Positions 15,142-22,085 of a stretch of 52,675 nt of DNA are shown here, one piece after another. The stretch is from Actinomycetes bacterium (GTDB lineage Bacteria > Actinomycetota > Acidimicrobiia > Acidimicrobiales > Bog-793), in the NCBI GenBank assembly GCA_021809805.1, contig JAJZKA010000004.1:1-52675 (forward strand), read 5' to 3'. Made by a program: the position numbers and the translations under genes. The notes under the pieces are model-generated. The model worked only from the letters and a program-made list of their open reading frames with translations, had not been told where the DNA came from and searched no databases. How positions within the stretch are numbered: position 1 is the stretch's first letter; each line of letters starts with the position of its first letter.

Positions 15142-17395
15142 CCGGCCCGCGAGCATTTGGGACTGGGTCCACCACGACTCCACGCCGGCGGCAGTAGCTA
15201 CGCAAGACCCCCTGCACGCTGCTGCCCTCGGCCTCGGGATTGACGATCCCGTCGACCAAGGCGTCGACCGCTGCCGCTTTCGCCGCTACCGCCTCGACGA
15301 GGTCGACGTCGATCGTGTCCTCGGCAATAAGATGCCAGCACGTGACCGTGTGCGGGTCAGAAAGGCGTCCATAGCAGCGGGCCGTGGCTTGCGCAATCGT
15401 CGCTGGCGTCCACGCCTCCTCGACGAGCACGACGTCGTGGGCGGCGGTGAGGGTGTGCCCCTCGGTGGCAGCTTGCAGGGAGCAGACGATGACCTTGCAG
15501 TCCGGGTCGTTCTGGAACCGGCGCTTTGCTGCTTCGATGTCCTTCTCGCTCTCTGAGCCGAAGATGTGGGCTGCCTCGAGCTCGTCGGCGAGCCGCTCCT
15601 GGATCTCCCGGTGCCAGGCGAAGACAACGACCTTGCCGACCTCGTCAGCCTTAGCGCGTAGCCACTCGATCGCTGCAGGGAGCTTGGCTTCGGCTGCGAG
15701 GCGCCTGAGGGCGTTGAGTCGCACCAGCGCCTCTGCCTTCCGAGCCGACTTGACCCTGGCCTCGGCATTCTGTCCCCTCGATGCGGCCCTGCGCCGCACG
15801 TAGTCGAGGATGTCCGCCTCAGCTCTTCGGTACTCCGCGAGCCCGGAAGGTGTCAGAGGAAGCGGGACGGACTCCACTCGCGGCGGAGGCAGGTCCAGCA
15901 CGTCGCTCTTTCTCCGGCGTAGGTAGCAGCGTTCGCGGAGCCGCTCGTGCAGCTCGGGGAGTCGCTCAAGGTTGGCGCCGTCCTTAACCCATCCGAAGTC
16001 GCCGCGATAGCCGTCGCAGTAGTAGCGGACGAAGTGCTCGAAGCCACCGAACTCCTTGAGCCGGCCGACGATTTCGAGTGGCTTGATGAGCTCGGCCGGC
16101 CTGTTGAGTGAGATCGTCCCCGAAATGAGAAGCACCAGGCCCGTGTGCGGAATGGCGTCGGCGAGGCGCTGGACCGCCTGAGTGCGATCGGCGCCGCCGT
16201 CCTTGCAATAGTGAGCCTCGTCAACGATGAGAGCACGGGGTGCGCAGCGAAGGAGGTCCACCGTTCGGTCGTCCACCACGTCAAAGTCGACGATCGTGAT
16301 ATCGCGGGCGACGATCTCAGTCGCTCTTCGGCCGTCGACGATGGTGACCGCGCGGTGGGGGAGCCACTTTGTGATCTCGTCCGCCCAGACGGTGCGGAGC
16401 TTCGCCTTGCAGACGACGACGGCCGGGTATGCCTGCGCCGCCTCGAGGGTGGCGAGGGCCGTGAGCGTCTTGCCGAGTCCGGGTTCGTCGGCGACGATGG
16501 TGCGCCGCGTCTCCAAGTTGTACGCGACCCCAGCGGCCTGGAAGCTCCACGCCTCGCGTGCGAGCCCCTTCGTGACGAAGTCACTCGCAATCGCGCGGGA
16601 TGCTTCAGCCCGCCGCCGCGCGTCGCCGAGCTCTTCATCGAGTCGGGCGTAGACGGGCAACCCGTGCCGCTCTGCGAAGGCCCCTATCTCGCGCGCCCTG
16701 GATAGCGGGAAGCGGCGACACTTCGGTGACGACTTGCCGTCGTAGCGGCCGCCCAGTTGTTTCGCCTCGTCGACGAGCTCGGGGTCGTAGGGATGTGCGA
16801 GCACGAGCTGGTCGCCCTCTTGCCATACCCCGACCTGGGGCGAGACCGGAGGCACGACGGGAGCGAGGATCCCCGCGGCGTCAGGCAGCACCCCGAGCTC
16901 CACGAGAGCGGCTTCGGCGCCCCACGGGACCCGCCACACACCCTTGTCATCGACGCACCGGACTTCTTCGATCGCCCGGATGTGTTCGCGAGCTGCGCGG
17001 TCCTCGAATGCCAGGTGCAGCAGGAACCCGTCTTCACTGAAGCTGAGGAGTCGCGGGATCTCGGGCACCTTGGTGGCGGGTGCGGGACGGTCAAGAGGCA
17101 GCAGGCTGGTGTTGAGTCCAAGTGGTTCTGAGGGCGCCGGGACTTCGTCAAAGTCGTATCCGGCGGCCAGAAGCTGTCGTCGGTAGGCCGTCAGCAGCGC
17201 CCAGGCGACGTCACAGACCTTGCCCTCCCACTGGCGCGTGTCGAGGGAGCGCAATGCTCCAGCTATCGGGGCGTCAACGGGCGAGAACGTGTCAGCCGCC
17301 AGTGCCAGCATGCAGCGGCGAAGCGCTTCCTCCCGGGTGGGAGTCGTCGACGGGGGACAAGCCACTTCTTCCAGCCTGGACGAAGGCTGCGACAT
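15071..17395 (-). CDS. SNF2-family DEAH ATPase (SMARCAL1/HARP-like arrangement)
   Basis: A 774-residue superfamily 2 ATPase. Two short repeated alpha/beta units precede the motor (FLLHLAFEDRAAREHIRAIE and LVLAHPYDPELVDEAKQLGG), resembling the accessory domains of SMARCAL1-type annealing helicases. Motif I is DEPGLGKT (about 303), motif II is DEAH (about 390) and the C-terminal lobe has IVCSLQAATEGHTLTAAHDV and QATARCYGR motifs. Such enzymes remodel DNA forks, and some belong to plasmid or phage defence modules. It is divergent from the CPBP protease gene. The last 71 bases overlap the prepilin peptidase gene. Confidence 0.82.
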   Translation of the reverse strand: MSQPSSRLEEVACPPSTTPTREEALRRCMLALAADTFSPVDAPIAGALRSLDTRQWEGKVCDVAWALLTAYRRQLLAAGYDFDEVPAPSEPLGLNTSLLPLDRPAPATKVPEIPRLLSFSEDGFLLHLAFEDRAAREHIRAIEEVRCVDDKGVWRVPWGAEAALVELGVLPDAAGILAPVVPPVSPQVGVWQEGDQLVLAHPYDPELVDEAKQLGGRYDGKSSPKCRRFPLSRAREIGAFAERHGLPVYARLDEELGDARRRAEASRAIASDFVTKGLAREAWSFQAAGVAYNLETRRTIVADEPGLGKTLTALATLEAAQAYPAVVVCKAKLRTVWADEITKWLPHRAVTIVDGRRATEIVARDITIVDFDVVDDRTVDLLRCAPRALIVDEAHYCKDGGADRTQAVQRLADAIPHTGLVLLISGTISLNRPAELIKPLEIVGRLKEFGGFEHFVRYYCDGYRGDFGWVKDGANLERLPELHERLRERCYLRRRKSDVLDLPPPRVESVPLPLTPSGLAEYRRAEADILDYVRRRAASRGQNAEARVKSARKAEALVRLNALRRLAAEAKLPAAIEWLRAKADEVGKVVVFAWHREIQERLADELEAAHIFGSESEKDIEAAKRRFQNDPDCKVIVCSLQAATEGHTLTAAHDVVLVEEAWTPATIAQATARCYGRLSDPHTVTCWHLIAEDTIDVDLVEAVAAKAAAVDALVDGIVNPEAEGSSVQGVLRSYCRRRGVVVDPVPNARGPVRPLARRKPGGASRAAAPGTHRR

Positions 17396-17399
17396 TCCG

Positions 17400-17442
17400 G
17401 AGTGACACTCACTGCCGCGAGTGCCATGCCCCTAACTACTCT
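17400..17442 (+). promoter_or_regulatory. GAGTGACAC half-operator between SNF2 and CPBP genes
   Basis: GAGTGACAC at 17400-17408 is exact; the second arm, 12 nt later (17421-17429), is degenerate (6 of 9 bases). A TACTCT hexamer at 17437 lies 28 nt after the left arm in the plus direction, one base off the spacing seen at the other sites. It abuts the start codon of the minus-strand ATPase gene. Confidence 0.5.
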
Positions 17443-18253
17443 CGCCATTGAGTCGCACTGTGCGCCGCCTATTCGGGAGAGTCACCATGCCGGAGCTAGA
17501 GAGAAGGAAGCGAGCGATGGTGAGCGGGACAATTCAACTCGTTCGGACCGCTGGCTGACGGCCGAACGCTGGACGGCTATGCGAGCGCTCTTCTGGCTAG
17601 GCGTGCCGATGCTCGCTGCTGCCGCCCTCGTGATCGCTTGGCGTGGTCATTCAGCAGTCTCCACCGCCGAGATGCGCTGGGTGGTGTACCGGCGCACCCT
17701 CCTTGTGCAGGCGACTACTACGGCGGCCGCGGTCCTGGTCGTTGGTAACGGCATCCTCGGCGCGCCGGCCCTTGGGATCACTCAATGGGATAGCTTCTCT
17801 TATTGTTGGATGGGCGCCTTTTTGACCGTGTGCACAGTGGTGTCGCTTGGCGCGCTCCGCGGACACCAGTCATCGGAGACACGCTTTGCTCCCCGAACGG
17901 ACGCCGAGATTTGGTTACTGCTCGTCGTCGGAGCTGGAGCCGCCGTCAGCGAAGAGGTGGTGTTCCGCGGCTACGTCATGAGATGGTTGGCCGAGCTCGG
18001 CGACCGTGGCTGGACGGTGATTGTCATCGCAGCGGTTCTCTTCGCAGTCCCGCATGCGAACCAGGGGGCGAGCGCGGCCCTTGTCGCGCTTGCGCTCGGC
18101 GTTCTCTTCGGGGGCGCTTACGTTGCAGCGGGGGTGCTCTGGGCACCGATCGGGCTACACCTCGCCCTCAACCTTGGGCTCGGCGCTTCGCGAGCCGCCA
18201 ACCGAAGGCGTCAGCGCCACATAGCAGAGAGCCCTCTTGCTACCTGGCGATAG
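17426..18253 (+). CDS. CPBP-family intramembrane metalloprotease
   Basis: A polytopic membrane protein of about 275 residues with the three CPBP (Abi) signatures in order: SEEVVFRGYV (EExxxR, about 175), FAVPHANQG (FxxxH) and LHLALNLG (HxxxN). The family cleaves membrane-embedded substrates. In bacteria it is linked to bacteriocin immunity, protein processing or abortive phenotypes; the substrate here is unknown. The start is uncertain: ATG 17426 and ATG 17579 (just before the first membrane helix) are both in frame, and neither has a clear ribosome site. If the hexamer at 17437 is the promoter, a start downstream of 17426 would be required. Confidence 0.8.
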   Translation: MPLTTLAIESHCAPPIRESHHAGAREKEASDGERDNSTRSDRWLTAERWTAMRALFWLGVPMLAAAALVIAWRGHSAVSTAEMRWVVYRRTLLVQATTTAAAVLVVGNGILGAPALGITQWDSFSYCWMGAFLTVCTVVSLGALRGHQSSETRFAPRTDAEIWLLLVVGAGAAVSEEVVFRGYVMRWLAELGDRGWTVIVIAAVLFAVPHANQGASAALVALALGVLFGGAYVAAGVLWAPIGLHLALNLGLGASRAANRRRQRHIAESPLATWR

Positions 18254-18338
18254 TTTCCGGTGCTATGGCCTGCTTCCGCCTTGGGGCCTCGACGGCGATC
18301 GATCTCCGTCCCGTCGTGAAGCGCACGCCCCCCGGCAG

Positions 18339-19379
18339 CTAACGCAGTAGGCCAGCGTCAGAGAGCTCGCCGGCGAGCTCCGCTCCAGCCCAGTCGGTGT
18401 AGATGGCCGCGGTCCGCGGATCGGCATGGCCCAGCAGCCGCTGGATCGCCGTCACGGCGACACCGTGACGCGCAAGCTCGAGGCCGAGCGAGTGTCGGAA
18501 GGCGTGAGCGGCGGCTCCGGGTGGCAACGTCACGTGAGCGCGCCGAGCGAGGGCGCGCACCAGGCGGTCGAGAGTCTGGGTTGAAAGCTGCGACCCATCC
18601 TTGCGCACGAAGAGGTACCGGTCGGCGAGCCCCCGCCGATTCGCAGGCGGTGGGAGGACGCGCGCGCGTTCATCGAGCCACGCCTCCAGCAGGGCCGCCG
18701 TACCAGGCCCGAAGGGGATCTCACGGTGCTTTCCCCCTTTGGCGTGCCGGACGTGCCACATACACGGGTCAGTGTCGAGATCAAGCTCGTCGATCCGAGC
18801 GTTGCAGATCTCGTCTGCGCGTGCACCGGTGCGAGCCATGAAGGTGAAGAGCGCGACATCACGTATCGGCCAGTACATCGTCGAGCGTCCCGGCGCCGGG
18901 GTTGCCGCTGCAGCGAGCATTGCGTCGACCTTTGCCGGAGCGATGCTTCGCTGGGGTGGCGAGAGGGTCTCCTCGTAGCTCGCCGGCGCCAACGGACCGG
19001 CGAAGGGATCAACCAGCAGCTCCTCCGTGAACTGCAGCCATCGGCACCAGCTCCGGAGAGTGGAGACCATGCGCCGGACGGTCGGCGGCGCCCAGAGTCG
19101 GCCGGCGAGTGCGATCGCAGCCGCCACGTGCTCGTGGGTGAGCTCCTCGACTATGGGTGCGGTCGCTTCGCAGGCGGGCCGATCGATGACCTCATCGAGG
19201 ACCCGGGCCCAACGCTCGAGATCACCACGCCGAGCCCTGGTCGAGTTACCCTTCGCCCGCTGGGCGGGCGTGGAGAGGGCGTGCGTAGCTGCGAGCCACT
19301 CGTCGGCAAGAGCAGCTGATCGCAGCTCACGAGGTACCCGGGCCGCCTCCGCGCAGTCGCTGTCGTGCTGGTCCGTCAC
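18339..19379 (-). CDS. Tyrosine recombinase (XerC/XerD-like)
   Basis: A 346-residue site-specific recombinase. A SAM-like core-binding domain (about 20-135) precedes the catalytic domain, in which all active-site residues are present: Arg187 in ARTGARADE, Lys217 in KGGKHRE, His292 and Arg295 in HAFRH, His318 in LLGHAD and the nucleophile Tyr327 in AAIYTDW. It would resolve multimers of the replicon or integrate it. A dif-like 11-6-11 site lies 19 bases upstream of its start codon, which is a strong hint at its substrate. No transposition or excision helper is seen nearby. Confidence 0.9.
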   Translation of the reverse strand: MTDQHDSDCAEAARVPRELRSAALADEWLAATHALSTPAQRAKGNSTRARRGDLERWARVLDEVIDRPACEATAPIVEELTHEHVAAAIALAGRLWAPPTVRRMVSTLRSWCRWLQFTEELLVDPFAGPLAPASYEETLSPPQRSIAPAKVDAMLAAAATPAPGRSTMYWPIRDVALFTFMARTGARADEICNARIDELDLDTDPCMWHVRHAKGGKHREIPFGPGTAALLEAWLDERARVLPPPANRRGLADRYLFVRKDGSQLSTQTLDRLVRALARRAHVTLPPGAAAHAFRHSLGLELARHGVAVTAIQRLLGHADPRTAAIYTDWAGAELAGELSDAGLLR

Positions 19380-19397
19380 GCGCGCAGCCTACGCGAT

Positions 19398-19425
19398 ATC
19401 GGTGATAACTACCGTTATCCCCGAT
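19398..19425. other. dif-like recombination site (11-6-11) next to the recombinase gene
   Basis: The two 11-bp arms ATCGGTGATAA (19398-19408) and TTATCCCCGAT (19415-19425) match as inverted repeats at 10 of 11 positions and flank a 6-bp centre, CTACCG. This is the exact plan of XerC/XerD sites (11 + 6 + 11), including the ATAA/TTAT inner ends found in dif. It lies just upstream of the tyrosine recombinase gene, so it may be the resolution or integration site, possibly doubling as an operator. Confidence 0.65.
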
Positions 19426-19438
19426 CTGCGGACTTCGC

Positions 19439-19765
19439 TCAGAGGGAGACGATCCGCCGGGCCCTGCTGGAGATGCGAGCTCGTTCCTCGTCTGTCGTGC
19501 CGCCCCAGACTCCCGTCAGATCACGGTGCTTCATCGCGTATTCGAGGCAGTGTTCTCGCACGCAGCAGCCCGCGCAGTGCTGCTTCGCCGCTGCGGGCCA
19601 CACCGAAGCATCCTCGACCTCGTCCGGCCGCTGGAAGATCTCCGGGTCCATGCCGGCGCAGCTCGCTTTGCCCATCCACGGTTGCCGCCCGCTTCGCAAG
19701 AACGCGACGGCCGACGGCGGCAGACTCTGGAGCTTGGCTTCCGAGTCCTTGGTCGTATTGCTCAC
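19439..19765 (-). CDS. WhiB-family iron-sulfur transcription factor
   Basis: A 108-residue protein with four cysteines at 36, 64, 67 and 73 (spacing C-x27-C-x2-C-x5-C) to hold a [4Fe-4S] cluster, and the GVWGGTTDEER turn-plus-basic tail typical of WhiB. WhiB proteins bind the primary sigma factor and tune promoters near the -35 region. The GTG at 19765 overlaps the stop of the helical-repeat gene (GTGA), so the two are translated together. The operator at 20268 controls the pair. Confidence 0.92.
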   Translation of the reverse strand: MSNTTKDSEAKLQSLPPSAVAFLRSGRQPWMGKASCAGMDPEIFQRPDEVEDASVWPAAAKQHCAGCCVREHCLEYAMKHRDLTGVWGGTTDEERARISSRARRIVSL

Positions 19766-20247
19766 TGTCTCGCCCCCATCTGCGCCGCCGCCTCCAGGGG
19801 GTCGGTTACACCACGAGCGATAAGGGAGCGTGCCGCCTGTGGGGAGAACCCTGCGGCCGACCAGGCCCTGGCGGCGGTGACAGCGGACCCAAGGCCGGCA
19901 GCGAACCAGGGCGCCGCCAGCTCGGGGCTGTACCCGAGGGCGTCCCACTGAGCGGCGATTTCAGGCGTCCGCGCTCCTGCCGAGCGCCAGGCCATTGCCC
20001 GGGGCAATCCGTAGCCGCTCATCGTGAACCGAGACACCTCCGCTGGACTTTCGAAGCCAGCGTCGAGGTATTGCAGAGCAGATGCTGAGGCGAAGCCGGC
20101 TGACCGCCAACGCAGCGCCAAGCTCAACGAATGCGACGGGCGATGGCTCTTCCACACGAGGCGTTCAGCAGGGTCGATGCCGTGCGCTAACCAGCGCTCG
20201 ACCGAATCGAGCTCCTCAACGGCCTCGTTTACCACGTCGGCGAACAT
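19762..20247 (-). CDS. Short helical-repeat protein (W..AGF repeats)
   Basis: A protein of about 161 residues made almost entirely of a degenerate 13-15 residue repeat, for example RWRSAGFASASALQYLDAGF, then AQWDALGYSPELAAPW and ARAWSAAGFSPQAARSL. Each unit has a small helix followed by AGF/AGY and a Ser/Pro, giving about seven or eight copies. I do not recognise a named family. The arrangement suggests a solenoid for protein binding. It precedes and is coupled to the WhiB gene, so it might modulate it. The ATG at 20247 is preferred over a TTG at 20253. Confidence 0.65.
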   Translation of the reverse strand: MFADVVNEAVEELDSVERWLAHGIDPAERLVWKSHRPSHSLSLALRWRSAGFASASALQYLDAGFESPAEVSRFTMSGYGLPRAMAWRSAGARTPEIAAQWDALGYSPELAAPWFAAGLGSAVTAARAWSAAGFSPQAARSLIARGVTDPLEAAAQMGARQ

Positions 20248-20255
20248 CGACAACT

Positions 20256-20297
20256 AGCCTAGAAGACGAGTGACACGCGCTCGTTACAGTGTCACTC
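20256..20297 (-). promoter_or_regulatory. Bipartite GAGTGACAC operator and promoter of the helical-repeat/WhiB pair
   Basis: A perfect GAGTGACAC (20268-20276) - 12 nt - GTGTCACTC (20289-20297) repeat; the arms extend to 10 bp. Reading the minus strand, 6 nt after the near arm is TAGGCT (20261-20256), with the ATG 8 nt further on. Confidence 0.72.
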
Positions 20298-21167
20298 GTG
20301 CAAGAAGCGATCGCCGGAGACGCGGACCCGTCGAGCTGGATGTCGGGACGCGGAGCGCCCGCCCTCGCTGACGTTGTCATCACTTGTGAGCATGTTGCCA
20401 AGGCGCTTGACGCGGCTCACCCGGCCCGCGCTGAACGCGACGGTCCGCCAACGCCAGCACGGCTCTCATGCGCTGCGCTCGCGAGTGCTCTGCGCCTCGG
20501 TGTTCAGCAGCTACGTGTTGCCGTGCTCGAGCAAAGCTCGGCGAAAATCCAGCGGATCGTCGGTGTGATGCACCGGCGTCTCGCACGAGCCGACGTCGGA
20601 GATCTAGCTGTCGGGGGATCCACCGCTCGACGGCTGCAGACGGCCATTGCAAAGGCGCTGTGGCGGACGAACCACGTCGTCAACGAAATGCGCGAGGTGG
20701 AGACACGCGACGCGCTTGTGGCCAGCCTGACCGCGGCTCTGCGGCGGATCGACTGGATAGGTCTTGGACCCGCTGAGGTCGAGACATGGATCGCTTCGGC
20801 GGCAACCGGCGTCAACCGACTGTTAGAGCACCCGAGCGATATCTCGCTCGTCCCCGAGCTGCGCGAGCAATTCGCTGAGCTCACGGCGGCCGCCGCGTTG
20901 CTGCTTCCCGGTTGCCGGTGCACAGACGTCGAGCGCGTCCGCGATCTGCTCTCGGGCGCTCTCGTCTGTTGCCCCAGTTGGCCGAGCTCGGAGACGTCGC
21001 GTCTCGTAGCCGAGCGCACCCTCCAGCTACTAGAGCACATCCACGCCGAACTCGCCACGACGGACGCTGAGGCCGACGCCATTCGCGAGGTCGTCGAGCC
21101 CCTACAGGAGTATTGGCTCACTCGCCAGCGAGACAAGAACCGGACGCGCCGGAAGGCGGCCGTCTGA
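20298..21167 (+). CDS. Hypothetical helical protein
   Basis: About 289 residues, predicted almost all alpha-helical, with no motif I can name. Several cysteines occur near the C-terminal third (LLPGCRCTDVERV; VCCPSW), and the C-terminus is basic (RDKNRTRRKAAV). The GTG at 20298 directly follows the operator arm; another GTG lies within that arm at 20289 and an ATG at 20340 is also possible, so the start is uncertain. It is divergent from the helical-repeat/WhiB pair. Confidence 0.6.
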   Translation: MQEAIAGDADPSSWMSGRGAPALADVVITCEHVAKALDAAHPARAERDGPPTPARLSCAALASALRLGVQQLRVAVLEQSSAKIQRIVGVMHRRLARADVGDLAVGGSTARRLQTAIAKALWRTNHVVNEMREVETRDALVASLTAALRRIDWIGLGPAEVETWIASAATGVNRLLEHPSDISLVPELREQFAELTAAAALLLPGCRCTDVERVRDLLSGALVCCPSWPSSETSRLVAERTLQLLEHIHAELATTDAEADAIREVVEPLQEYWLTRQRDKNRTRRKAAV

Positions 21168-21171
21168 TCCG

Positions 21172-22047
21172 CTAGACGCTGGCACGCACCCGCTCGTAAG
21201 CGGACAGGTGGGCCAAGACCTGAGCGTTCCAGGAGAAGGCGAGCGGGCCAGAGGCCGCCGCCGGGCGGACGATCAGGATCGCGTAGGACCGTCGGACGCC
21301 GTCACGTGCAGTCCCGGCGTAGCCGACCCCAGCCACGCAGTCGGAGCAAGTGGTCCCGGTGTCACGACCAAGGAGCTCGTCGCGGTGCGCCCAGCATCCC
21401 GATGCAGCCGACGACGTGCATGCGAGATTGGACGTCTTTCCTGGACCGCCCCATCCGTCCTGGTACAGCCAGCCGAAGATGGCAGCAACGGGATTCAGCG
21501 AGCCTCCGGCCCATGCGCCGTCGAATGCGTACGTGCCGCCGCTGTCTGTGGCGACTTCGATGGCGCCGTACCTCTTCGCGAAGATCGGGTCGCCGCCCCG
21601 CTCGGCAGCGCTGTTCGCAGCCGGACTCAGCGCCTCCGCCACACCTACGAGAGGCGGGACACCTCGCGCGATCCGCTCAAGGTTCACGAGCACGAACAGC
21701 TGATCGCCGGCGCCGAGCGAGGCAAAGTTCGTCGGCAGCGCTAGCGGCCGAAGGTGCTCAGCGCGCCTTTCGCGATCGATCCCTTGGACGACGAGAGCGG
21801 GGCACCGGGGCGAGTCGTTGTAGACGACGACCGGGCGAGGAAGGCACGGCGACGCGCAGCGGAGGTCAGCGAGACTCGTGGCCCCAGGGGGCAGCGTGCA
21901 CGTCGCAGGGCTGACGAGCAGAGTCGGTGAGGGGATGTTCGCGGGCGGGTTGATAGTTACGTTGCTCGCGGCAACCGAGCTGCTTCCCGCTAGCGCGCTG
22001 ACGGCGAGGGATGCCACTGATATGCCGATCGGCCAACGCCACCTCAT
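21172..22047 (-). CDS. Secreted CAP (SCP-like) domain protein
   Basis: A 291-residue exported protein. An N-terminal signal peptide (WPIGISVASLAVSALAGSSSVAA) precedes a Cys-rich linker and a CAP-like domain. The domain begins LFVLVNLERIARGVPPL, a typical first helix, and later contains a segment of the GWGGPGKTSN type, a Cys-rich loop around a WAHRDELLG segment and a YAIL strand. CAP proteins act outside the cell; bacterial roles are poorly known. It is convergent with the gene before it (stop codons 5 bp apart). Confidence 0.7.
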   Translation of the reverse strand: MRWRWPIGISVASLAVSALAGSSSVAASNVTINPPANIPSPTLLVSPATCTLPPGATSLADLRCASPCLPRPVVVYNDSPRCPALVVQGIDRERRAEHLRPLALPTNFASLGAGDQLFVLVNLERIARGVPPLVGVAEALSPAANSAAERGGDPIFAKRYGAIEVATDSGGTYAFDGAWAGGSLNPVAAIFGWLYQDGWGGPGKTSNLACTSSAASGCWAHRDELLGRDTGTTCSDCVAGVGYAGTARDGVRRSYAILIVRPAAASGPLAFSWNAQVLAHLSAYERVRASV

Positions 22048-22085
22048 CGGTCCAGTATCCCGGGCGAGCGGGACACTCCGCGGCC

